Source: Agaribacillus sp965228415 (GTDB lineage: Bacteria > Bacteroidota > Bacteroidia > Cytophagales > Cyclobacteriaceae). From it: a stretch of DNA of 64,000 bases. The notes under the pieces were generated by a model. That model worked only from the letters and a program-made list of their open reading frames with translations. It searched no databases and was not told the DNA's origin. The stretch spans positions 2,728,001-2,792,000 of the forward strand of contig OZ245814.1 in assembly GCA_965228415.1 (NCBI GenBank). Reading direction: 5' to 3'. Of the stretch, positions 9,401 to 16,989 are shown piece by piece. How positions within the stretch are numbered: the first letter of the stretch is position 1; every line of letters begins with the position of its first letter. Both the position numbers and the translations under genes were made by a program.

Positions 9401-11635
9401 TGTTTCCTCAGGCATTCTTTCTTTTAAGTTAAGACCGACTTCCTGAAAATAGGAGGAAGCCTGATACAAAATAACCGTACCAATATCTTTGCAAAGCGCG
9501 TCACTATCGCTAAAAAACTGACGCGTATTTTCCTTATCCATCGGGGGCAGGTCCAGGTAAATCAGGTCTGCCTCCCTGGATGTAGATTTTATGATTTCAT
9601 TCAGGTGTCTGCCATCATCGGCGAGGTCAACCAGGTTGACCTCGGCATTTATTTTGAGTTCTTCGAGGAGTTGATCCATGCGATACTGAATTTTAGCATG
9701 GTCCGCCAAATATAAGTCCGCGTAAATATAGATGCGGATGCTGGCTTTGTACCATTCGTCGGTGGTCAGCAGAAAACGGTTTACCGTCAGCGGGCAGGAG
9801 ATGTTGTTTCCGGTACCGTTCCACCAGATATCAATCGTTTTGCGCTCGCCAAACCCAACTTCCTGGTCGTAATCCATGACCAGCAGGTTGTAATCAAGCT
9901 GAATAAATTTATCAATCAGTTCTGCAAATTTCTCCGGTTTGGGCGAATACCTGGCCCAGCCCATCAAAATGGTATTGGGTTCTATTCCTGAGAATCCATA
10001 GGTTTCGGCAATACTTTCAATACCGGCGTAAATATCCTTGCACTGGTAGCGGCGGCTAAAGATGCCCTTGGTATTTTCGGTAGATTCAAGTGCCTGCTCG
10101 GGTTTTGAGAACTGGAGCTTCAAGCCCGGGTTTTCGATCAAATCAAAATTAGACAACAGGCCAAGTCTACCAACGATTTTCTTCCCATATTCAATCAGGT
10201 GGGGTCTTTTGTCCGTGCCGCCGCTGAATAATAAAATATTAGGCCGCCAGCTTCTTTTATCGATGGCTTTCCGGTCAACCTTAAACAAGGCGGTACGAAT
10301 TATTTCCGACCACACACCTTGCCAGACATCGCCATAACCCAGATTAATTTGCCTTCTTGTCAGTAGCAAAAAGATCAATCCCATAGCGATAAAAGAGGCT
10401 ATCATTGATATCAGGTCCAGCTTAAACATGATTGAAAAAGTAGCGACCGCTCCAATGATGCTTACCAGTTTTGGTATTTTGAAAGTAGGGCGAAAGTTGG
10501 ATCCGGACCAGCTTTCCAATGTTGAGGAAAGGTTGATAAACCCATAGGCTGTTAGATAAAACATAGAAACGATGGGAGCAATAAGATCCAGTTCTCCAAT
10601 CAATATACCAGCCTCGGCTATAAAAAACGTGAGTATAAGCGCATTTCTTGGTTCATTTGATTTTCCCACACCTACGCCAAACATTTTCGGCGTTACCTTG
10701 TCTAACGACATGGCCTGTAAGATGCGGGGGCCTCCCAATATTCCCCCCAATGCGGAAGATAAAGTAGCTCCCCAAATACCTGCCAACACCAACGGTGATC
10801 CGTAAGCGGAAAATAGCGAGATTTTGGAAAGTATATTATAATCTTCGGTCATGGCCTCCGAATCGATATTTGTCGATAAAAAGACAGCCAACAGAATGTA
10901 GACGACCAATCCCACACCAATGGAAAGCATCGTACCTACGGGGATAGATTTTTTCGGATCCTTTAAATCTCCTGACATAGCCACGCCGGCTGTAAATCCT
11001 GTAACGGCCGGGAAGAAAATCGCAAAGATGGTTTCTAAAGAAGGCGAATCCTCCCCGGGGAATAATTTGGTAGCTGTTACATCAAACCCATGATCCATGA
11101 AAAACCCACCGGCGAAAATGGAGACCAGCGAAAGGACTATGGCGGCCAGTATATAATATTGTGTTTTGATAGCCAGGGAAGTGCTGATCAATGCAATTGC
11201 CGTGATAATAAATAAAGTGATGGACCCCGTAATTCGCAAATTTTGGATTTGTTCGGCGTGCGTGCTTTCCAAGGTTGTAATGCCTATAAACCCGTTGAAG
11301 CTCTCGCTGAAACCTACGACATACATGGCAATACTCAGCGCGGTAGCAACATATAAAGCAACGCCTATTGAACCGCCGATAGGCAATCCCAGGCTTCGGG
11401 ATAACATGTAATAAACACCCCCGGCTTTTACCTTTTGATCTGTGGCTACGGAAGAAACCGAAAGCCCCGTGCAAACGGATACCACATGAGCAAGGATAAT
11501 GATTAAAATAGCACCCACCAGACCGGCTTCACCTACAACCCAACCCAGTCTTAAATACATGATTACACCAAGGATGGTCAGGATGGAGGGGACAAACACG
11601 CCGCCAAAAGTCCCGAATTTTTGTGCTTTGGCCAT
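6491..11635 (-). CDS. SLC12-type cotransporter fused to P-loop ATPase
   Basis: The 1714-residue protein begins with a cation-chloride cotransporter module of about 12 membrane segments (residues about 8-425). Hallmarks are FGTFGGVFVPSILTILGV near the start and FFPAVTG...SGDLKDPKKSIP at 208-232. A cytoplasmic SLC12-like C-terminal domain follows (about 430-770, with IDIWWNGTG). Residues about 780-1370 are a long, charged, mostly helical and coiled-coil stretch. The C-terminus is a P-loop NTPase: Walker A GTAGSGKS at about 1423-1430, a Walker B-like IIFNDLELWW at about 1488-1497, and a winged-helix-like tail. Ordinary bacterial SLC12 homologues end soon after the transporter part. The MscS gene follows after 9 bp. 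A role in ion-coupled chloride transport under ATPase or osmotic control is inferred. A hairpin after the upstream gene suggests its own transcript. Confidence 0.82.
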   Translation of the reverse strand: MAKAQKFGTFGGVFVPSILTILGVIMYLRLGWVVGEAGLVGAILIIILAHVVSVCTGLSVSSVATDQKVKAGGVYYMLSRSLGLPIGGSIGVALYVATALSIAMYVVGFSESFNGFIGITTLESTHAEQIQNLRITGSITLFIITAIALISTSLAIKTQYYILAAIVLSLVSIFAGGFFMDHGFDVTATKLFPGEDSPSLETIFAIFFPAVTGFTAGVAMSGDLKDPKKSIPVGTMLSIGVGLVVYILLAVFLSTNIDSEAMTEDYNILSKISLFSAYGSPLVLAGIWGATLSSALGGILGGPRILQAMSLDKVTPKMFGVGVGKSNEPRNALILTFFIAEAGILIGELDLIAPIVSMFYLTAYGFINLSSTLESWSGSNFRPTFKIPKLVSIIGAVATFSIMFKLDLISMIASFIAMGLIFLLLTRRQINLGYGDVWQGVWSEIIRTALFKVDRKAIDKRSWRPNILLFSGGTDKRPHLIEYGKKIVGRLGLLSNFDLIENPGLKLQFSKPEQALESTENTKGIFSRRYQCKDIYAGIESIAETYGFSGIEPNTILMGWARYSPKPEKFAELIDKFIQLDYNLLVMDYDQEVGFGERKTIDIWWNGTGNNISCPLTVNRFLLTTDEWYKASIRIYIYADLYLADHAKIQYRMDQLLEELKINAEVNLVDLADDGRHLNEIIKSTSREADLIYLDLPPMDKENTRQFFSDSDALCKDIGTVILYQASSYFQEVGLNLKERMPEETAVSEDVQRERDEALLRQSHIELPPQKNAAGLFENLNDQSNKIIGAVYDEVVAVLSTEYIHLISQIKSKTKAYLSTLKQQQASHENGNNDLVRQSSLNAGFFSLLDEILEQHHKQDLESQTDLLLKSLRQIDEKYNDHLKQLPKKTFVKFEKEEAKKDLKAFSWGQRLKSKVSKKPLNYSLNNHHLASWVILQKGKENLISQVAELNRLGIQFNHDLRNTISELVKFESEAEPNKKPHGHGLEEKLQNIEEGLKANVHKNKTHLFVNNNSVIQKAIYDLLGLKIKNIFKSELKSKKLLKLQGELLADTISSGLHNQHMAMANTILDVKLLSFQNELIRQFDQFKPEDHDVTSSISQNINQKLRQFEKIKDDMAKSKSIKGLVDAEEGNTFYYKENFDKFQEELKDTLDRLPDQYKIADPKSLMNGNTEEVSVVSISPVKTVEYIMSENLLKPLTTKTDRLQMMVEKTVHIESDVSRAVEFTIENYKNEASKTLDNQRKQEFIDTIAEEGERLQVQENDLGSAVDNYEKDISEIRKLVLSKLDGYAVIKSALDLNYILREQRKQQAIGKFASFRKSLKNKLQDAATNLYYRKSEGILAAKKMQGQKSHTASTEDFLKLITQVSPQKQVVDKLPLYYNQLFLHGQMIDRELWLLRKNDKLRIDEGINLYKSTRSGAILITGTAGSGKSLLSKMMTYKHFEAENTYTVDPPKEGSTSVKAFNQAIKKSMRYYGDFNAIFDRIEKETAIIFNDLELWWERSDQGYEVIERIMEMVDRYSTKCLFVFNMNNHCFEFINQLNAFGNTFIKTIDIEPYNTEQIKQIILKRHRSSRLRFSLADVPEDKLGNLEMARLFSQIFNISKGNIGAALQAWITSMEEITDDGEIKLKLLKNPSVDCLNDLDAEKTIILAQILLHKSLSRERLQRIVRMEEKKLTSEINLLIRARIVDESAAILKINRYVLPHLREALTEDHII

Positions 11636-11703
11636 ATAAAAATTATAAGGATTCTAATACAAACTTAAGAATATTATTCAGACATTAAATACAAGATAGG
11701 GTC

Positions 11704-11735
11704 ACAACAATTTATAAAATTTTAAAAGTTGTTGT
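11704..11735. promoter_or_regulatory. Inverted repeat upstream of transporter-ATPase gene
   Basis: Seven-base arms ACAACAA and TTGTTGT are separated by 18 A/T-rich bases, about 70 bp before the start codon of the SLC12-type gene. Position and AT-rich spacer suit a promoter-proximal operator, but arms this short can arise by chance. Confidence 0.22.
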
Positions 11736-11853
11736 ATATCATACCTGAATGATAATTTGCTGGTTTTCAATCACCATTTTAAAATGTAACGTCATGTCCC
11801 TGTGTGGGTTAACAACTCTCTGATCTTTTCAAGGGAGGTGGTTAAATGGGATA

Positions 11854-11873
11854 ACCTGGCATGAATGCCAGGT
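11854..11873 (-). terminator. Hairpin after the six-hairpin glycosidase gene
   Basis: ACCTGGCAT and ATGCCAGGT form a perfect 9-bp inverted repeat with a two-base centre, 25 bp beyond the stop codon of the gene ending at 11898. No strong U-run follows on the minus strand. It probably separates the PUL 1 glycosidase run from the transporter-ATPase unit. Confidence 0.4.
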
Positions 11874-11897
11874 CTTCGGAAATGGCCTTTGAATCTT

Positions 11898-13979
11898 TTA
11901 TAGCGTAACTTCAATCGCTTTTCCAGCCGCTACCTTATCGTCAAAAAAGACCTGCCCTTCCTGATTAGAGACGCGGATATGCAACTGGTTATCTTCCCGG
12001 TCTACAGCCAAATCGAAATCTTGCCCAAAGGCTTTTATCCTTTTGAGGGCCATGTGATCCCACCCGTCGGGCAGCCGTGGGGTACATACAAATCGTCGCA
12101 GCCCGGTAGGAACTATGCCAAACATCCCCTCAGTAAATACCCGGCAATATAATCCGCTTTCTGCCGACAAATGGGCCATGTTACCTTCGGGATAGGCCTC
12201 CACAACATATGGCACCCTGGCGCCCAAAAGTCGTTCTGAAGAAAATTGCTGTAACTTTTCCAGGGAGGCTTCAGTGGCGCCGGCCAGAAAAGTGCCTCTC
12301 AGCGCATATAATGTGCCCCGATCCCAAAATATTTTGGAAATCGCCTCATTTTCCGAATTTTTCTCTACATGAACACCGTTGGGAGACCACAACCGATCAA
12401 ATAATGCTTCAATAGTTCCTTCACGGCGACCATGGATACCCACTACCAGCGGCAGACATATCCAATGTCTTAAATAGCGATGTTCTTTATAATATTTATA
12501 GGTATCAAGGCCTTCAATATTTGCCCCGAAATAGTTTTCAATGGCCTCTCCCAAAGCCAAGGCCTGTTGCTGGTAATTGTCTAGCAATTGGGCCGGTTTA
12601 TTCAGGTCATTACCGAGATCCACGGCTAAATTTAATGCGCCATAGGTAAGGGCCGAGGTAGAAAGATTGGCGGTTCCGGTGGCTATCCGGCCCTCCATTT
12701 CATCTGACTGTGATTCTACCACACCTTCATCATTGGTTTTCCGGTGGCAATATTCCAGGCACCACGCTATCAGTGGCCATAATTCTTCTGCTATTTTCCT
12801 GTCTCCTCTTGCCATTACAAACTGTGCAGCGCCATAGGCAATCATCGCTGCATCTCCCCTATCCAGCGGGTTAACCCGAGCATCTCCTTCCATTTCAAAG
12901 GAATACCTGATATTTTTATAAGAAGGATCTGTTTCCTTAGCGTAAAGACGATAGGTATTTAAAGCGGCTTCATTGGCGGTCTGATAGCTCATATAGGGGA
13001 AAAACGGGCCTACATATTCCGCCTGATCGTTGGCCCAAAATCCGCAGTAATACCTGCCTCCTCCCGGTGAATGCACCAGGCCGAGTTTTGACTCAAAAAT
13101 GCTTTCAGATGCCCTGATTTTCGAAAACTCAAAGAGCGTATTCAACACCGGGTCAGGGGTCTCCAAAGTAAGCGAGCCGGCCATTTCCCGAAGGAAACGT
13201 TCCCGTTGTGCAAAGGCTTTTTCGCCTGCTCCGGAGGGATCTGCCTCATCGTTAAGCCTGGCACCTATGGTAATTGAGAAGGTATAACTTCCATGTTCCG
13301 GTATGGTAATGCCTGCGTCGACATCGGAGGTAATGGTTCTGGTATATTTTCCCTTCAAACCATAATCTTCCTGTCTGATCGAAGTATTTCCACATTTGAT
13401 CCGGAGCGGTTGATCACTTTCATTTGTCAGCGTCCATTGTTCGAGAAAGAGGCGCTCACTCATGGAAGGGAAAAGTTTCCGCGTTAACCGCAATCCGTTT
13501 TCAGGACTGTGATGGAAAGTCAGGGTACCATCCAGTTCTACCGTTTCAACCGGCCCGGGGCTAAAAATTTTATCCTCAATTAATAACCTGGGAAGGATGT
13601 TATCATCATACGTTTCCTTCAGATACGCCCGGTAGACAAACCAGCCCGGATCTGATGTTTTTATATGTGTCCGCAACTGCGGAAAGATTATACGGCGTTG
13701 CAATGACAACCGTTTGTTGGTGTCGATGGCATAGGTGATGATTCCGGCAACCCGCTTACCAGCCATTTCGATATTATCGGAATGGGGTAGATTATAATCA
13801 TTTTTCAGATCCCATGAGATCCTTTGTGTGTCCTTTATTTCCCAGTGCGCTCTGTACTTTTGTCGTTGCTGCTCCGAAGACAAAGCTTCCTGCCTTTTGG
13901 TGGCTTCCTCGTTTTGTTGATGCGTACATCCACAAAAAACAAGTATGAATAGTAATGTGGACAGGTGTTTTACTCTCAT
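11898..13979 (-). CDS. Six-hairpin (alpha/alpha)6 glycosidase-like protein
   Basis: The 693-residue product has a hydrophobic export signal ending in FCGC (Cys18, a loose lipobox). Next come an N-terminal beta-sandwich region (about 60-255) and an (alpha/alpha)6-barrel of the six-hairpin glycosidase superfamily (about 270-600; for example GFWANDQAEYVGPFFPYMSY and IFWDRGTLYALRGTFLAG). A C-terminal beta segment resembles the tails of GH78 and GH95 enzymes (CTPRLPDGWDHMALKRIKAF). I cannot match it to one GH family, so rhamnosidase, fucosidase or another exo-activity remains possible. Acidic candidates lie in SQSDEMEGR. It sits between the GH63-like gene (125 bp upstream) and a terminator hairpin, probably as the last gene of the central PUL 1 transcript. 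Confidence 0.65.
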   Translation of the reverse strand: MRVKHLSTLLFILVFCGCTHQQNEEATKRQEALSSEQQRQKYRAHWEIKDTQRISWDLKNDYNLPHSDNIEMAGKRVAGIITYAIDTNKRLSLQRRIIFPQLRTHIKTSDPGWFVYRAYLKETYDDNILPRLLIEDKIFSPGPVETVELDGTLTFHHSPENGLRLTRKLFPSMSERLFLEQWTLTNESDQPLRIKCGNTSIRQEDYGLKGKYTRTITSDVDAGITIPEHGSYTFSITIGARLNDEADPSGAGEKAFAQRERFLREMAGSLTLETPDPVLNTLFEFSKIRASESIFESKLGLVHSPGGGRYYCGFWANDQAEYVGPFFPYMSYQTANEAALNTYRLYAKETDPSYKNIRYSFEMEGDARVNPLDRGDAAMIAYGAAQFVMARGDRKIAEELWPLIAWCLEYCHRKTNDEGVVESQSDEMEGRIATGTANLSTSALTYGALNLAVDLGNDLNKPAQLLDNYQQQALALGEAIENYFGANIEGLDTYKYYKEHRYLRHWICLPLVVGIHGRREGTIEALFDRLWSPNGVHVEKNSENEAISKIFWDRGTLYALRGTFLAGATEASLEKLQQFSSERLLGARVPYVVEAYPEGNMAHLSAESGLYCRVFTEGMFGIVPTGLRRFVCTPRLPDGWDHMALKRIKAFGQDFDLAVDREDNQLHIRVSNQEGQVFFDDKVAAGKAIEVTL

Positions 13980-14104
13980 GGTGACTATTTCCTTTTTTGC
14001 TATTATACTTAAATTAAATCTTACTCTTTATATTAATGAGTGGAATTTGGTCTTTGCCTCCAACTTTTTCTCGCCTTTGACCGGGTATCAACGGGTGGCT
14101 TACC

Positions 14105-15445
14105 TCATTCGTTAATTTCCAGCAACATCCATTTATCATCTACAACCCCTTCCAGCAGATTCTGTATGCAGAGGTTCCAGCTGATAAACCCAACAATATT
14201 TCCATTTTCATCCACGTGATCATGGCTTGGAGCCAGGGGTTCCCCGGTATCCGCATGGTAGTTTTCATGCATGGTATTGTACTTTCTGATATCGTTGAGC
14301 AGTAAATTACCCACGGTCTCTGCCTGCCAATAGAGTTCTGTGTCGAAGCCATAATTTTTTAAACCGATGGAATAAATAAAGTTGGCAATAGGCCAGACCG
14401 GACCCTGCCAATTCGAAAAGGGGATAATGATATTTTTATTATTATAATCCGGGTCTTGCGCCGACAGTGTTCTGTAACCGTATTTTGCCTTCATGTGATC
14501 CGGGTTAATCAAATACCTTGAGATCATTGCTTTGCCTTTTTCGGGCGGGGCTATATTTTGTAGCAGTGGAAGAAAAGAGGAATAGCTCACCCTTTTATAA
14601 AAACTGCCGTTTTCCCGGTCTACGGTATAATAAATTTCATCCTCTTCAGACCAGAGATGTTTGTTAATAGCTTTCCTCAGATTAGTTGCTTTTTCCTGAT
14701 ACAACGTTGCTTCCTCAGTTTTCCCCAGCTTCCTGGCAATGGCGGCCTGGGCCAGGTACTCCCGGCATTGCAGGGTACTGGCATCCGGGGCCAAAAATGA
14801 CCGCTTGTCGTCTGTGAAGTAATTTACCGCCGGGTTGTTATCCGCTCCACTTTGCATGCCGTTGTCCCAAAAAAATAATCCTGTCAATGAATCCTGCTGT
14901 GTTTTTTCACGATAAGACAGTACCTTTTTCAAATCATCGTAATGCGCTGCTATCCACGTGTAGTCCTGCAAACCTTCTGAGGCAAAGTACACTCCCTGGG
15001 AGAGAAAAGGTTTTACAGCAAATTTGCCAAAAAGGAAACGCGGACCTTTTGTAGTAGCCCCTCCCGATACGTAGCCTTCTTCATCAATCCCTTCTATGAG
15101 ATTGAGCGCCCAGTATTTTAAATATTCGGGCTTGCCAACGCTTATCAGATGGTTCCCCATAAAAAACCCATCCCAATCCCACATTTGCTTATAAAAGCCT
15201 GCCGGAATCAGGTAAGGATATTTTAAGTAGCCCTCCGCCGGTTGAATAACTTTAGGCCGCAAGCCTGCATATCTGGTGGTAATACTGTCTAACAACGGGC
15301 GAAGGTTTTCCGGATCGATAGCTTCTTCCTGTCTGTCAGCTTTGGTTAATTCTTTTTTTGTTGTGGGTCCGCAAGCAAAAAGTACGGCACCTATGACCGA
15401 TACGATCAAAGCTTTTTGAATGGCCACAAGGATTGGTTTCAACAT
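14105..15445 (-). CDS. GH63/GH37-like glycosidase, lipoprotein
   Basis: The 446-residue lipoprotein (lipobox near LFACG, Cys25) is a compact (alpha/alpha)6 enzyme with the signature blocks of the GH37/GH63 clan: MWDWDGFF (88-95), FFWDNGMQSGADN (191-203, Asp194 a likely acid), NWQGPVWP (345-352) and MHENYHADTGE (392-402, with likely catalytic Glu). Clan members hydrolyse alpha-glucosides such as trehalose, mannosylglycerate or the glucose caps of glycans, with inversion. The short length and lack of extra domains resemble bacterial GH63 proteins. Lying between the sulfatase and the six-hairpin gene, it presumably trims an alpha-linked sugar from the PUL 1 substrate. The exact sugar cannot be told. 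Confidence 0.72.
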   Translation of the reverse strand: MLKPILVAIQKALIVSVIGAVLFACGPTTKKELTKADRQEEAIDPENLRPLLDSITTRYAGLRPKVIQPAEGYLKYPYLIPAGFYKQMWDWDGFFMGNHLISVGKPEYLKYWALNLIEGIDEEGYVSGGATTKGPRFLFGKFAVKPFLSQGVYFASEGLQDYTWIAAHYDDLKKVLSYREKTQQDSLTGLFFWDNGMQSGADNNPAVNYFTDDKRSFLAPDASTLQCREYLAQAAIARKLGKTEEATLYQEKATNLRKAINKHLWSEEDEIYYTVDRENGSFYKRVSYSSFLPLLQNIAPPEKGKAMISRYLINPDHMKAKYGYRTLSAQDPDYNNKNIIIPFSNWQGPVWPIANFIYSIGLKNYGFDTELYWQAETVGNLLLNDIRKYNTMHENYHADTGEPLAPSHDHVDENGNIVGFISWNLCIQNLLEGVVDDKWMLLEINE

Positions 15446-15522
15446 ATTATATTTTGTTTTATTTAAGGCATATGAGATTACGATACCGATGTACGCATTT
15501 TATGATATATACCGGTTGTTTT

Positions 15523-16941
15523 CTATTTTTCGCTTTTATACTGGTCCATAATAGCGCTCAACGCTTTGACAACGGCGGGGTAATCATTTGAAACATCTCT
15601 TTGCTCAGCACTATCTTCCGAAAGGTCAAATAATTCCAGTTTTGTCACAGGCGGATCTCCGCGGCCTATGCGAACCGCCTTCCAATTGCCGCTACGCACT
15701 GCCTGCCTGGAAATACTGGTATAAAATTCCCAGTATAAATAATCATGTTCCGGCTGGTTAGTGTCGTCATCCAGCAAAGTGTGTAAAAAGGAAATTCCAT
15801 CCGTGTGGCCGGGAGATTCCACACCGGCCAGTTGGCAGGCGGTAGGCATAAAATCCCAAAAAGCCGAAACATGATCGGTTTCTCCAGGTGAGATGACCTC
15901 CGGCCATCTTACCATAAATGGTGTTCTTATTCCACCTTCGTATAAATCACGTTTAATTCCCTTCAGTTTACCGCTGCTACCGAAGAAATCAGGATTCCAT
16001 CCACCTTCTCTGTGAGGGCCATTATCTGATGAGAATATAACCACCGTCTCCCGATCTATTCCTCTGTCCGATAGTTTCTTCATGATTTGTCCGACATAAC
16101 CATCCAGCCGGGAGATCATGGCAGCACCAGCCTTTTTCTCTTCGGGCCAATCCTCGCCAGCATAAATGCCCAGGTCAGGAACTTCCATACCATGTTCATT
16201 AATCAGCCAGCTCTCATTATTGGCATGGGGAATCGTATAGGCCAGGTACAGGAAAAAGGGATTTGACCCGGCGGTATCAAGGAACTGTAATGCCTTATCG
16301 GTAAAAAGGTCGTTTGAATAGTCACGTTTTTTGGTGGCAGCATTACCGATGCCCACTGCATAATGCGAGGAATCTTCAATATAAACCACCTCATTTTTTA
16401 ATGGGTATTGTTGTCCGTTCTCCATTAAATAATCCGGGTAATAGTTATGTGCCCTTATCTGGTCATAATACCCAAACGAATAGTCAAACCCCTGACGATT
16501 GGCATAGCCGGTAGTCCCGGCATTTCCAAGACCCCACTTTCCAATCATCGCCGTGGCATACCCCGCTGTTTTTAATAACTCGGCTACGGTGATATCTTCG
16601 TCCTTAATAGGCCTTTCCATTGACTTAATGGTAGTGTGCCCATTATGTTGGCCCGTAAGCAAACTATTACGGGAAGGCGCACAAACCGTAGCTCCGGCAT
16701 AATGTTGCGTAAAACGTTTTCCCTCACGGGCTAATTTATCAATATGAGGCGTTTTGATTTCTGTTTGCCCGTAACATCCCAGATCCCCGTAACCCAGATC
16801 ATCTGCCAAAATAAAAATGATATTCGGCTGCGAAGCCAGCACCCGCTCATAAGGCGTCTTTTCAGATTCACACGATGATGGCAACATCCACCAACCTCCC
16901 ATCACAAGAACCACAAATAAAATCTTTCTACTAAATTTCAT
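15523..16941 (-). CDS. Type I (formylglycine) sulfatase
   Basis: The 472-residue exported protein carries the type I sulfatase fingerprint CAPSR at 87-91, where Cys87 must be converted to formylglycine, followed by NSLLTGQHNGHT. Asp47-Asp48 in IFILADDLGYGDLGCYG are calcium ligands. DNGPHREGG and the C-terminal WKAVRIG are further S1-family landmarks. An N-terminal hydrophobic segment ends at PSSC (Cys24), a weak lipobox. S1 sulfatases remove sulfate esters from sugars so that glycosidases can proceed. Flanked by GH20 (48 bp upstream) and the GH63-like gene, it implies a sulfated substrate for PUL 1. No maturase gene is visible in the window, so activation depends on one elsewhere. The subfamily and the sulfate position are unknown. 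Confidence 0.92.
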   Translation of the reverse strand: MKFSRKILFVVLVMGGWWMLPSSCESEKTPYERVLASQPNIIFILADDLGYGDLGCYGQTEIKTPHIDKLAREGKRFTQHYAGATVCAPSRNSLLTGQHNGHTTIKSMERPIKDEDITVAELLKTAGYATAMIGKWGLGNAGTTGYANRQGFDYSFGYYDQIRAHNYYPDYLMENGQQYPLKNEVVYIEDSSHYAVGIGNAATKKRDYSNDLFTDKALQFLDTAGSNPFFLYLAYTIPHANNESWLINEHGMEVPDLGIYAGEDWPEEKKAGAAMISRLDGYVGQIMKKLSDRGIDRETVVIFSSDNGPHREGGWNPDFFGSSGKLKGIKRDLYEGGIRTPFMVRWPEVISPGETDHVSAFWDFMPTACQLAGVESPGHTDGISFLHTLLDDDTNQPEHDYLYWEFYTSISRQAVRSGNWKAVRIGRGDPPVTKLELFDLSEDSAEQRDVSNDYPAVVKALSAIMDQYKSEK

Positions 16942-16989
16942 ACGAATTACCTAATTTAACTTCCACACTTACACTCACTCTCCTCTTCC

